Shown here: piece by piece, positions 12,079 to 23,315 of the stretch
How positions within the stretch are numbered: the first letter of the stretch is position 1
How the letters are laid out: every line of letters begins with the position of its first letter
Source: Dipteris shenzhenensis
Taxonomy: Eukaryota; Polypodiophyta; Polypodiopsida; Gleicheniales
Assembly: GCA_047967505.1 (NCBI GenBank)
Contig: CM106538.1
Reading direction: 5' to 3' (one strand)
DNA: 64,000 bases
Translations under genes and position numbers: made by a program
Notes under the pieces: model-generated
What the model was told of the DNA's origin: nothing
The model's input: the letters and a program-made list of their open reading frames with translations, nothing else
Database searches by the model: none

Positions 12079-13182
12079 TCACTCCATTGTGGAGTTAGCA
12101 TTGGAGTCGAAATCTATTCTATGAGACAAACTGGATAAAGCTTGCTTGCATGTAATAGTTGGTATCTTCATGTTGATGGGGAGGTTGCTGCTCTTCAAGG
12201 AAACCTTCTTTGAGAGGTTACCTTTTGGAACCCATGACCATACAATAGCATCAACAGATTCCCAACGTGGAGGATCACCTTTATTGCACATCTAAATCTT
12301 GTTCCAACAATCTACATACACCTCCTCAATTTTGCATTGTGTCTTTTGCATATAGGTGCCCAATATTGTATGAAAACCTTCTTGAAATTTTTAGATTTAT
12401 TATCCTTCTGTACTTTAGTTTGAGCAATGCCTAGCCAAATTGGGTAAATTTTTTCTACAAGTCGGACCAAAAGAAAGTGTCCTTTTTGTACATCGACCAT
12501 TGGGTCAAATGATTGTTTTGGCTTTTTCCTTTGAGGTCCATAGTAGTGATCATTCAACTCTTCAATTCCTTGAAACTCATCATTTTCATTATCAACTACT
12601 TGCACACAATCAATAAGTTGTGTCTTTGGCCAAAATCTCTCATACATGCCCTCTACACTATTGTTTGGTTTATCAAGCTCATCAATCATGTTCTTCCAGT
12701 ACGTCACTACTGGATTGTAAAACTTTAGGTTCAAATGGGTAGACATACAAAACAACACCCTCAGCAATGCTCTTGGCTTTCTGCTCATCCCATATTAAAA
12801 CTTTCTTGTCCTTCCATGATTCTCGAATGGAAAACTCATCATATTCACATAGAGGTTCAACATCAATGGTATCTGATGTTATATCATTCATTGGTATAAT
12901 AGCTCCATTGACATTGTCAACACAATTCATTGATCGTGCTTTCCAATGAACAACACTACCCAAAGCCTTATAGACTAAGAATGCATCCATTGTAGGAAAT
13001 GGAAGAAGTGCACTTTCATCCATACAAATATCGATCACCACCGATACATTGTTTTCTCCTAAGGGCACACCTTGGCACATGTCATCATGGGATGTAGAGA
13101 ATATTATCCCAATGGCAACAATCTTTCCACTGACAAGCAAGTTGACTTTAACTCGCACTTTCGATGTGGCACCTACATACAT
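12079..13182 (-). pseudogene. Broken DNA-transposon ORF, plant transposase-associated type
   Basis: The minus-strand frame from 13182 reads KVNLLVSGKIVAIGIIFST, then GVPLGENNVSVVIDICMD and LLPFP. This resembles the region with a conserved VAxGxxxST...GxxLG pattern in plant Ptta/En/Spm-associated transposase proteins. It shifts frame near 12700, runs on as GHFLLVRLVEKIYPIWLGIA and QYWAPICKRH, shifts again near 12330, and then has an in-frame stop before MCNKGDPPRW and AIVWSW. At least three disruptions make it a pseudogene. Its tail (PIWLG, QYW, W..VDAIVWSW) has the same layout as the tail region of the broken gene at 31.4-32.4 kb, so both may come from related elements. Confidence 0.5.
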
Positions 13183-13254
13183 AGCATTTGTTATAGTTCA
13201 ATATTGATATTTGATGGAGTGACTTAAGATGAAAATGCTTTACAAGATTTCATT

Positions 13255-13845
13255 GCATGACCAAATCTTCCTAAACCTTGGTGCTTTGAATTTTAGCTAG
13301 CAAAATATGGCTACATGGCCAAATCTTCACAGACCATGGTGCTTTGAAAGGGAGCCAACAAGATTTGGCCACATGGCCAAATCTCCTAAGACACTGGTGC
13401 TTTGAAAGAAGCAACAAGATTTGGCCACATGGCCAAATCTACCGGCCAGACCTTGGTGCTTTCAAAGAAGCTAGCAAGATTTGGATGCACGGTGAAATCC
13501 TTCGAGACCTTGGTGACTTCTTTCAAAGCACTAAAAAGATTTGGTTGTGGCATTCTTTCAAACCTGGGGAGATTTGGTTGTGTGGCCGAATCTTGTAGGC
13601 TTCTTTCAAAGCACTAGGGTATGGGGAGTTTTGGCCGTGCAACCAAATCTTGCATGCTTCTTTCAAATCGAGTAGGTTTTGGGAGATTTGGCCATGTGGC
13701 CAAATCTTTTCAAAGCATTAGGGTTTGGAGAGATTTGGTCGTGCTGCCAAATCTTGCTAGCTTCTTTCAAACCACCAGGGTTTGCTTCTTTCAAATCACT
13801 AGGAAGATTTGGCCACATGGCCAAATCTTCAAACGTTAAATTAAA
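13255..13845. repeat. Left satellite array of palindromic GATTTGGCC..GGCCAAATC units
   Basis: About ten imperfect units of roughly 50-60 bp, each with the palindrome GATTTGGCCACATGGCCAAATC or a variant. Units up to about 13515 read ...GGTGCTTTGAAAGAAGC. From about 13530 on they read the opposite way, GCTTCTTTCAAAGCACTAGGG, so the array changes orientation within itself. The short ORFs here are artefacts. Confidence 0.9.
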
Positions 13846-13950
13846 AAATTAAAAATCCAGATTTTAAAATTCAAAATTCAAATTTTAAAATTCAAATTTG
13901 AAATTTCAAAATTCAAATTTCAAGTTTCAAGTTTCAAAATTTGAAATTCA
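13836..13950. repeat. AAATTCAAA-rich simple tract (left arm)
   Basis: Low-complexity DNA built from AAATTC, CAAATTT and TTTCAAA motifs. It is the inverted counterpart of the GAATTTT tract at 15470-15640. Confidence 0.85.
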
Positions 13951-14356
13951 AATCTAGAGATCCTACTTTCAAAAAAATCCTACATGCTTTTCATGATTCA
14001 CGCTATTACACTTTAAAATCATACTATTACTTTAAAGCAAAACTGAAAATCTAAAACTTTTAAAAAACCAAAACTTTAAAAGGCAAAGCTAAACAAACCT
14101 TTTAAACCAAGCATAAAAATTAAAACTATGAGAAGGAATTGAATTCGTCTTCATGGGGGATCAAGTGCTAGGCTCACCTTGTTCTCTCCCTTCCTAGATC
14201 TCAAATGTGTAACTAGGGTGGTTTGAGAGCCTTAGGACAATGTCTTAGATGGGATAGTTCTTGGAAAACACTCCTCCACACTTGGTTAGCTAATTGCAAG
14301 CAAAAAATTTCAAAACTATGTCAAAATGAGAGGTCCTAGGAGGCTCCCCATCCCAG

Positions 14357-14440
14357 ATTTGTCTTGACAGTGTGCACTTAACTATGTAGGTTAGATTTGT
14401 CCTAACAGTGTGCACTTAACTATGTAGGTTTTAAACTTCC
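14357..14440. repeat. 42-bp tandem duplication
   Basis: Two adjacent copies of a unit beginning AGATTTGTC and ending ACTATGTAGGTT, nearly identical. Both lie in the spacer of the large inverted structure. Confidence 0.85.
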
Positions 14441-14459
14441 ATCACCAATTAAACACTCC

Positions 14460-15200
14460 ATAGGTCTTTTTTTTGTTTTGCTCTACATGCTTTTGGGGGG
14501 ATTGCTCCTTTTCCCCCAACCCTTCCTTTTCCACGTTTTTCGTCTCTTGCCCCCCCGCTTCCTCCAACACCCTTCATCCACCTGCAAGCAACATCCTCTT
14601 CCTGGTGCTTCTTTCCATCCTGGCTGAATCCTCTGCTCCCATGACACGACATGCTTTTGAGGTGCTCCTACGTCCATCTTTGGAAATATCCTGGGGCGCT
14701 TCTCTCCATCAGGAAAATGCTTCTCTCTATTCGTCTCTATTGTATCCTACTCCTGTGATGCTCCTCTCTTCTGAGGTGCTCCTCTTCATCCATTTGTGGA
14801 AATATCTTGCTTCTCTTACTTCTGAGGTGCTCCTCTCCGTTCGGTTCTGGAGTAAGACTTCTCTCGGGCTTTGCAAGTCTTCTCTATGGCCCTAGAACCT
14901 TTTGCTCCTCTCCGTCCGTTTCTAGAGCAAGCCTCCTCTCGGGCTCTTACAAGTCCTCTCCCAAGGCTCTTATGTGTGGGTCAAGCTCTTGGCCTTCATC
15001 TGCTCTGGATCGACCTTCATGACACCATTCGGACGTGTACCCTACTCTTCTGCTCCCCCAAGCTCTTCTGCTTCTCCCCTTTGGCTCCTCTTCTGTCAGT
15101 CCCCTTCTCTCTGTTCCTCCATCTACCCTCCTCTCCCTGCACCTCCGTCTACCCTCCTCTCCCTGCACCTCCGTCTACCCTCCTCTCAATTCACCTCGGT
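14460..15200. repeat. Pyrimidine-rich degenerate tandem region
   Basis: CT-rich DNA in which blocks such as GAGGTGCTCCTC, CTTCTCTCGGGCT and CTACCCTCCTCTCCCTGCAC recur at about 30-80 bp. The ORFs of up to 140 codons on both strands are Ser/Leu/Pro- or Arg/Gly-rich and lack domain motifs, so I treat them as compositional. Confidence 0.6.
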
Positions 15201-15469
15201 CAACTACCGCATGCAATAAGAGAACTGGTTTTTTGAGGAAACGAATAGATTTGCCTGCCTGCTAGAAATCCAAAGAGCACAAGCACATGAATGACAATGG
15301 CTACTCAATCATCCAAGTAAGAAAGCAAAAGAAATCAAAAGTGTACCTGATTCTTGCATGTTCTCCATCTTTTCCATTTCGAAACACCACGATTTGAAAT
15401 CAAGAGTCTTGTAAAAGTAGGAATCTCGAAGTGGGATTTGAAAGTATCTTGAAATTTGAAATTTGTATC

Positions 15470-15640
15470 TAAGATTCAGAATTTCAATTTTGAATTTTGA
15501 ATTTTGAATTTTGAATTTTGAATTTTGAATTTTAAATTTTGAATCTAAGATATTGAATTTTAAATTTTGAATTTTGGATTTTGAATTTTGAATTTTCAGA
15601 TTTGAAATTTGAATCTTAAGATTTGAATTTTGAATTTTAA
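15470..15640. repeat. GAATTTT simple tract (right arm)
   Basis: Many near-perfect copies of TTTGAATTTTGAATT, with variants. It mirrors the AAATTC tract at 13836-13950. Confidence 0.9.
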
Positions 15641-16575
15641 ATGGGGAGATTAGGCCATGCGGCCAAATCTTCTTGGCTTCTTTCAAAACATACAAGATTT
15701 GGCCACACAGCCAAATCTCCCTAGATCTTGGTGATTTGAAAGAAGCTATAAAGATTTGGCATCATAGCTAAATCTCCCTAAACCTTGCTGCTTTGAAAAG
15801 ATAATCTCCCTAGACACTCGTGATTAGAAAGAAGCTAGCACGATTTGGCTACACAGCCAAGTCTCCCTAAATCCTTGTGATTGAAAAGAAGCTAGAAAGA
15901 TTTGGCATCACAGCCAAATCTCCCCAAACCCTGCTGCTTTAAAAAGATTTGGCCACATGGCCAAGATTTGGCATCATAACCAAATCTCCCCAAATCCTGT
16001 TGCTTTGAAAAGATTTGGCCACACTGCCAAATCTCCCTAGACCCTCGTGATTAGAAAGAAGCTAGCAAGATTTGGCTGCATAGCCAAATCTCCCTAAACC
16101 CTTGTGATTTATAAAAAGCTAGAAAGATTTGGCATCGTAGCCAAATCTCCCCAAACCTTAGTGCCTTGAAAAGATTTGGCTACACGGCCAAATCTCCCCA
16201 AACCCTGGTGCTTTGAAAAGATTTGGCTGCACGGCCAAATCTCCATAGACCCTCGTGATTAGAAAGAAGCTAGCAAGATTTGGCTGCATGGCCAAATCTC
16301 CCTAGACCCAGGTGATTTAAAAGACGCTAGAAAGATTTGACCGATTTGAAAGAAGCTAGCAAGATTTGGCTGCACGATCAAATCTATCCAGACCCTAGTG
16401 CTTTGAAAGAAGCCCACAAGATCTGGCCACAAGCCTGCCAAATCTCCCCAAACTCTAGTGCTTTGAAAGAAGCCCATAAGATTTGACCACACATTTAAAC
16501 CTCCCCTTCTGGTAGTTTAAAAGAAGCTCATAAGATTTGGCCGCACGGCCAAATCTCCCTAGACCCTAGTGCTTT
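15640..16575. repeat. Right satellite array of palindromic GATTTGGC..GCCAAATC units
   Basis: About 18 imperfect units with GATTTGGCC(N)GGCCAAATCTCCC followed by a CCTxGTGCTTTGAAA(GAAGC) linker, mostly in one orientation. An isolated copy of the core also occurs at about 20470-20495. With the left array, the two simple tracts and the spacer, it forms one large inverted arrangement. Confidence 0.9.
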
Positions 16576-16644
16576 CTCAAATCTACCACTATGTCTAGTA
16601 TCAATTATCGATTCTATTTGAGATATGTTTATTGATAATGTGTT

Positions 16645-17412
16645 TTGTCTAACATTAAACATTGTAAAGATGATAGTTTGTATATTGCTTGGATTTTTTA
16701 TAGAAAAGGCACAAATGTGAAGAAGGTTGAGAAAGTTGTAAGTGGATTTGGAGAAAAAAGCATACCTTGGTACTTTGACATATATAGTATTGAGAGAGCA
16801 CAGTTGACACGAGTTCACTTATTTGTTTTGTTACCTAATAAAAGTGCATACACTTGTGTTGGATCGGTACATCAAATCACAGAAGATGTGGTTGGAAAAG
16901 AGGGAGATATTGAATTGTTGATCATTATAAATCAAAATAAGAAATTCCTCTTGGATCCCAACGATTATGAAGCATCTCATATGAAGTTTGATGTAGATGA
17001 CAACATGCACTCAAGAGGCTAGATAAGTGTTGATGAATCAGTTGATGGAAATGAAATTGACACAGTGACAACAATCATTGAATCATATCACAAAGTTTTA
17101 GCAACATTAAAGAAGCACAACAGTGGGGAAGATAGTGGGGAAGGAACAAAGAAAGGAAAGTCTCAAGCACCAGGTGGTAGTGGACAAGGGGCAAAGAAAG
17201 GAAAGCTAACTATAATTGATGCACTAGAGGAAGAAAGACCTCCAGAGGGTATGCTAGCAGTTGTGGAAAGAGGCAGTGGTAGTGAATTAGAGCCAAGTGG
17301 AAAGGTCATAGGAAAAAAGGGGCAAAAGAAACCATCAGACTTGGTGGAATATGAAAAATACTGCCCATTCGGGTTGTATGCAACATTTCCAATTCCAGTT
17401 GTAAGATGTTAA
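16645..17412 (+). pseudogene. Unknown protein frame interrupted by one stop
   Basis: A single frame of 255 codons runs through 16645-17412 with one TAG at 17020-17022. Its first half reads as a globular domain (SLYIAWIFYRKG, SIPWYFDIYSIERAQ, NKSAYTCVGSV). The second half is Lys/Gly-rich and hydrophilic, with GTKKGKSQAPGGSGQGAKKG, like a linker or nuclear tail. The listed start is a TTG, and an in-frame stop lies just upstream, so the true N-terminus may come from an upstream exon. It abuts the satellite array. I do not recognise the family. A transposon origin is likely from context but not shown. Confidence 0.4.
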
Positions 17413-18556
17413 AAAGCTCCTCCAAGCTATGTATATAGAGAGTTGAACAAAGAGAATCCCATTTTAGTTTATCAAGTCATATAATACCATCCAATCATTC
17501 ACTTCTAATCCATAAAGTAAATGCAATCCATAAATAGTATGTTGAAATGCAAACCACATAACTAGATAGAAGAGGCTTTGAAGCCTACATAAACCAAAAA
17601 ACCCAAAAAAACCCAAAACTGCCAACGCGGTGGCATGGTCATGGCCTTCTACAAAGAAGTTCTCACTCTTGTTAGGGCAAGCCTCACTTCTTGCATCTTC
17701 AACATAGGTGGATGGGTAAACCTATGCTGCTCTGGATCAAGGCCAAAGGCTTGCAAAACAAAATAAAATTTGCTTCCGGATAGCCAGACCATACCATGAC
17801 CGGGTTAAGGTTCTCCCAAAAGAGTACTTGTGCATTTGTGTCCTCTTCTTTCAGTTCACATGTGGCTATATATAGCATGTGCTGTTGAGAAGGTTCCTCA
17901 ATAAGTATGTATTCCTTGCACTTCCTTTAGGTGCAACAATAGGTAGATAGCCTATTCTTTTCATAGAAATATTCTTCAGTGATGATAATCCTAGTTGGCT
18001 AGAACAAAATCAATAGTAGATTTACAATGCAATATCAAAGTTCGTACACATCCCATAACAGATTCTGAAAAAATTGACAACAACCCACCTTCATGTGGAG
18101 AAGCTTGCTACAGAGACTTCAGTTATAACTCTAGGCCTCCTGCTATTGTAGCGAATTGCCTTTTAGTCCTAAAACAAAGCAGCTTTTAGAAAGGGTAGAT
18201 AAAAAGGATCTAACCAAGTGCCACTATTGGATACTATCTGGACAACATTCAATATATGCTGCTAAAATATTCACATCTAATGATGATAATAGCATAGCCC
18301 AAAGAAAGAACTACTACCACACCAGCTAGGCGAGGATTTTAGTGAATTGTCCTGCATGCTTTTGTGTGGAGATATCAAAGATGGCAAACCTGGAGTCTCG
18401 AAATATCTTGAGACAATCTCCATACATTAATATACTTAAGCGAGGGGACAATGGATTCTCTTTAATAGACCCAAGAAAGCACAACAAGGGCTTGCAAAGG
18501 GCTTGCAAAAGGACATCTAGATTGTGAGAATTGGGATGTAAGTACAAATTTTAATT
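17413..18556. other. Gene-free stretch
   Basis: Only short ORFs. A 61-codon frame at 18342-18527 (with LKRGDNGFSLIDPRKHNKG) may be a remnant of the module that begins just downstream. Confidence 0.4.
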
Positions 18557-19769
18557 ATGAACCATTTTTTACAAGTCTATTTTCTTAATTATTACATTCT
18601 AATGGATTCATATATTTTGGAGGCTTTCATTGACACTAGCAAGGTAACATTGGGCAATAGCTTTGCCACGAAGGATGTACATATGATCATCAGAAGCGAT
18701 GCCATTTATGATGGTTGGATCTCCATCCTTGAGGATTACATTGTAGGCAAATATTCACAAGATGGAAAATGCTGTAGGCAACCCACAATCTCAATGTTTA
18801 GATGCTTGCATGGATTGAGTGATGATCAAATTGGTCAAACTCAAAATGACATTAAGGAAGGTAGAGTAGTCATAGCTAAAACAAATACTAATGCCATGAT
18901 TCTTGATATTGAAGGATGAGCTATGCAGATCAAGAGAGATGCTGCACTACAAGAAGAACTTTATATGTTTGTATTGGCAGAACGACCTTCTTTAAGTTAA
19001 AAAATTGGGATGAGTGCAGATTACATTTTAAAATTAGTCTAGAATTGTATCATTGGATTCGTGGTTGCTCTGACTCATGGTTAAAAGTGAAGCTTCAATA
19101 GGGCAAGGAAACTCCACCATTGCCTGATGCTGCAAAGGGTATCTGAGGTGGATTATGGGACAAAGTGAAGGTGCAAGTCATGGACCGCCGAATTCCACCC
19201 AGCCTTGGAGGTTCTACACAGTCGGTTCAAACATGGAGGGAATGGAATTTATACATAATGTGTACCAAGAGCCAATGGAAATAGGGGTTGATTTTTTGGA
19301 TGTAATGTATGGACCAAGCAGAAGTAGAAATTGGAATGAGGATCGCTGTGAGTGTTTGTTGAAAAGCTTGATGACAATCGCTTCTCCCCCAGTGCAATTC
19401 CTTCTTGTGGTGTTCTTGACCATGTCTCATGTATCATGTTTGAAGAATGCATTAAATAAGACATGTAGACAATATAAAATACACTTTGGTTGCCTTAATT
19501 TTGAAACTGCATATATATTTGTCACTGGATCTATGGATGGCTTAATTGCCTGTGTAGTGGTAAGCAAGGAAAAGCATTTCAACGATATTGAGTGCTATAC
19601 CAATGCACAATGTAAGCCATCAATATATGTTGCAGATGAAAAATATGAAAAATCAAGTGGTGCAGAAGAATCAGGTGACGAGGATGATGATGATGAATTT
19701 GACATTGAATTGTCCTTGAAAAGAAAACGTTCAAGTATCATGAAAGACATGATCATGGGTTTCTATTGA
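18557..19769 (+). pseudogene. Broken ORFs of an unknown protein, 5' part of the FCP1/SET module
   Basis: Two plus-strand frames, 18557-18919 (120 codons) and 19155-19769 (204 codons), are separated by short frames with stops. Both read as real protein. The second has PWRFYTVGSN, VDFLDVMYGPSRSRNWNEDR, a hydrophobic strand-like FLLVVFLTMSHVS, and an acidic tail ESGDEDDDDEFDIELS followed by KRKR. I recognise no named domain. The same strand and even spacing suggest it belongs with the phosphatase-like and SET-like frames downstream, but the disruptions show it is decayed. Confidence 0.4.
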
Positions 19770-20843
19770 GAATATGAGCATGTATTGGACTTGTTCTCTC
19801 AGAGGCTTGCTGCAATAGAGTCTCTTTCTTGTAAGAGGCATGTTGTTTGAGTTGTTGAGACTTATGAGGAGTTGGCAAAGGTGGAAAGCATCTGTTGCAT
19901 GTATGCTTACAGTAATCATGAAATTTGACAATGGGCTGGCTTGTAAGAACCAATATTGGCAATAGAGGGGGTACCAAAAGATGATACAGCTGAAGGTGGA
20001 GGGGATAAAGAAATTGATACCATACTAGGATAAAAAGAGCTTCAACCCTTTAATGAAGAGCAGCGTGATCATTTACAAAAACACACTTCAAAGTTTTGGG
20101 AACAAAAGAGGAAGCAACAAGTCCTTGAAATTGTCCTTTTATATGGTATTCGTGTTTTCCATATGTTGTCTTGCTATATTCTCCATATGATGTATTAATT
20201 TTGTTCCAAATATCTTTTAATATTCTTGGAAATTTCTTCTATCTCATTCCCATAATTCAAGCATTCATTTGTATTCTTGAATATGTTTGATTTTCTATAT
20301 TTCATGAAAAGATGTGTTTGCATGTTATAATTGTATGGAGTGTGATGCACATCCAAATTTATTTATGAGTTCATAAATGTTAAAAAGTGTGTTGAGTCTT
20401 GATCGTGATGAATTAATTAGTGTAAATTGTTGTTTCTATCCTTATTCACTTCATATGAATTCTCAAATATGTTTTGGCCGCTTGGCCAAATCTTTTCTTA
20501 GTGGGAACACTCGGGCAATGCTAGATAATGTTGGACTCCACTCTATCTATTATGCAAAGGCTTTTGGCATTGTAAGGATATGCAGTTTTGGGGATTAAAA
20601 TAACTTGAAAGGGTATAGATTCAACAACTTTAGGGGGTATACTAAGCATATGAACATGAATGTTTTCTTTTTTTTAGTAATTTGAAAAAGAAAAACATGA
20701 ATGCTTTCGCACAAACATATTGCATTGAGAGCACACAACCTGAAGTTTGACAATTTGGTTTTCCATCTCAATCTTCAGTTTGTTTCTACTTATGAATTTC
20801 ATTTCCTTGTTTACCAATAGATCTTGGCCATCTCAATTGCACA
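19770..20843. other. Gene-free stretch within the decayed module
   Basis: Bases 19770-20110 keep short coding-like pieces on +. The rest is AT-rich and includes one stray copy of the GGCCxxxTGGCCAAATC satellite core near 20475. No gene is supported. Confidence 0.4.
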
Positions 20844-22111
20844 TTGCTAGAAGCATTGCCTGTACATGTGACACCTGATCCAATGATTCGTTATGTGCAT
20901 AATTTGAACATTAGCATGCAAGTTCCAAGCTCAACATGGTTGATTGAAAATGTTGAGGATGCAATGTCTGGAGTTAATGTTCCATTGACAAATGTGGATG
21001 CAAGCTTAGAAGGTAAAGGAGAAGAAGCAATGTCATTGTATGAAGCCAAGGTGCAGGAAGAAATTTTAGAAGGTAAAGGAGAAGACATAATGTCACCCTC
21101 AGAAATAATGTCAAAAGAGGTTATAACAAAAATAAGACTAAGAGTGATAATAGATTTGAAAGGGTTATTGCTCGAGCATTGTTTTTCGAAGTCAAACAAA
21201 CATATGAGCTTGCACAATGGGAAGCATTGGCTTGTTCTCCATCCTCGGTGTTTAGAGATTCTACAATGGTTACTTGATCACTGCCATGTTCGCATTTGGT
21301 CCACTGAAGGAGAAAAGGGCATGGTGCAACACATGCTGGACACTTTGGAGCATCATGTTAACAGAAAGTTACATTTCTTCATGGTTTGGGATGCAATGGC
21401 ATGCCACAAGCACACAAAGAGTAGAATCATTCGACCCGATAGGATGAATGTGGAAGTGAAGTTTAAACCATTAATGAGAGTGTGGTGTTGTTTTAAAGAG
21501 GAATGCAAACCAGCAAGAATAGTGTTCATTGACGTTTTGCCTTACACGGGTTGCGTTAATCCAGCAACAAAAATTGCGTTTTCCCTACAAAATTTGATAT
21601 AGATTGTGGTGATTCTATTTTGCTTCATGAGTTATTGCCATACCTACAAATGCTAGATGATGCAGTAGATGTGCGTAGTGCTATCTCTTCTAACAGATTT
21701 GGTAAAGCTCTGATTGTCGAAGGGCATGATATGTTCTATTATTTTCAACCAGTGATCCTTGAATTCAAAGCAAAAAACAAAGAAGTGCTCAAAAGGATGA
21801 ATGTCGAATCTCATATGTCTACTCGTAGTTTTAAAAAAAACATAGAGAAAGGTATTGCTTCACCTATAACCAAAAGTAGAGTGAGAGGGACTTGTCCTAC
21901 TAAAAGAAGTATGGTGCATGCTCAACATGTTACATTGAATGAAGAAGAAGAATGCATGCTAGGAAAAATTGCCAAAATGGGGCCGTTGAAATATAGTGAG
22001 GCAAAACACTTTGCTATGGTTCTTGGATGCAAGGAAAGAGGAATCACTACCGATGCTACAAGGGCATTCTTAGCCAACTTGATTCGATTTTATTGCATAG
22101 ACAACCCTTAG
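20844..22111 (+). pseudogene. FCP1/NIF-like (HAD-type) phosphatase domain, frameshifted
   Basis: The frame reads RVIIDLKGLLLEH, then LVLHPRCLEILQWLLDHCHVRIWST, HFFMVWDAMACHK, and RIVFIDVLPYTGCVNPATKIAF. This is the order found in plant FCP1/NLI-interacting-factor-like proteins: DLxGLL nucleophile motif, HPxxxEFL..IWSS, FxWDxxxC, then IDDSPYKAxxNPxxxAIF. The frame shifts near 21580-21590. The next frame, to 22111, begins PTKFDIDCGDSILL and carries LLPYLQMLDDAVDVRSAI..NRFG, which matches the family's C-terminal end. The third motif reads IDV where IDD is expected, so a catalytic Asp is missing. The family dephosphorylates Ser/Thr of nuclear proteins. This copy looks dead by both the frameshift and the lost Asp. 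The apparent start is a TTG after a hydrophilic stretch. Confidence 0.6.
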
Positions 22112-22357
22112 TGAATCTAAGTGATCTTGTTAATTAGAGTTGCAGACACAAATGCTCAACTAAAACATTTGTACCTACATTCTGATTTATATTTGGACAC
22201 TATTTGGTTAGATTCAATTTGCAAAACATTATGTCTCAATTTGTTTTGTGAAAGAATTAATAGACATTGAGTTAGTACCTTGTGCAAAAAATGCTCTATG
22301 CTTTGTGATTTGAGTTTGTATTCCATCCTAAACGAATGATTCTTTGATTTTAAACAT

Positions 22358-22925
22358 ATGATAGGTGTTGCAGATTGTCCTAAAAAGTTGAAGAGCTATC
22401 TTATTACAAAATTTGATCCTACATCCAATGGTTTATGGAAACATGAATTGCCCATACCCATTGATCACGTGTTCAAAATGAATGGCATCCATTATGAACT
22501 AAAGAAATCAACAATACCTGGGGTAGGATATGGTCTTTTTGTACATACGAGCATCAAGAAGAAGGTATATAATGGTCCAAAGTATGATTATGATACTTGG
22601 AGATCTCTCCTCAAGATTTTCCCAAGGATGAAGACTTATGGAATGTTTGAAGATCCGTTCATTGAGCCATTGACAGATGTGAAATGTATTGTATGGAAAC
22701 ATTGCTGGATATATAAATAGCTCAATGTATTATAAAGAAAGAACAAATGTTATATTTGTATATATCCCTAAGCTACCACCTTGGGCTCAAAATTCACAAG
22801 GAGATTTGAGTGCCCATGGCCACATTACTGTGCAAACCATAAAGGATATCTCCTTTGGAGATGAGCTACTTTGTGAGTATGAATACTAGTATGGAATTGT
22901 TAATGATTGTGTTAAACGATGTGGT
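22358..22925 (+). pseudogene. SET-domain-like protein fragment, frameshifted
   Basis: The first frame (22358-22720) has LKKSTIPGVGYGLFVHTSIKK, like the GxGxGLF(A) opening of a SET domain. The second frame, from about 22685, has YGNIAGYINSS, then TNVIFVYIP, and TIKDISFGDELLCEYEY, which match the RxxNHS, NV, and IxxGEELxxDY blocks. The domain's order is kept, but the frame changes near 22690. The usual NHS reads INSS here, so the catalytic Asn-His pair is altered. SET domains methylate protein lysines using S-adenosylmethionine. This copy is very likely inactive. It follows the phosphatase-like frame by about 250 bp on the same strand, suggesting one element or one composite gene. Confidence 0.55.
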
Positions 22926-23017
22926 GCAAAATTGGCTATGTGTCAATGGTTTTGATTATATTTTGCACAAGAAAGCAATAAAAAAAAAGGTTTTTATCAA
23001 GACCATGTCTTTGAGTT

Positions 23018-23315
23018 TCATGAGCTCTATTGTGATGGAGAGTTTCACGAGCTCTATTGTGATGCAATGGTGTTTTTGAACACCACATTTATATGATGGA
23101 TGTCAAAGCTCTACCATAATCCTATTGCATATGTCAATACTGCAATCTATCAACATAGAAACATATGCATTTGGCATTAATTTGAGACATCTAACATACC
23201 AAATAAAAATTGACAGTTGTTGCAAGTTTAATTTTGTTTTTGAACACCACATTTATATGATGGATGTCAAAGCTCTATAACAATCCTATTGCATATATCG
23301 ATACTGCAATTTAAT
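23018..23315. repeat. Two short direct duplications
   Basis: A segment with GAACACCACATTTATATGAT and GATGTCAAAGCTCTA occurs near 23075 and again near 23240. A shorter unit around ACGAGCTCTATTGTGATG is doubled at 23018-23066. Neither encodes anything recognisable. Confidence 0.75.

Noticed and set aside
13255-16575. CRISPR array
   Set aside because: The repeats are palindromic satellites without unique spacers, and the DNA is eukaryotic.
18944-18956. CACTACAAGAAG as a CACTA terminal repeat
   Set aside because: It lies within a coding-like frame and no inverse partner was found at a suitable distance.
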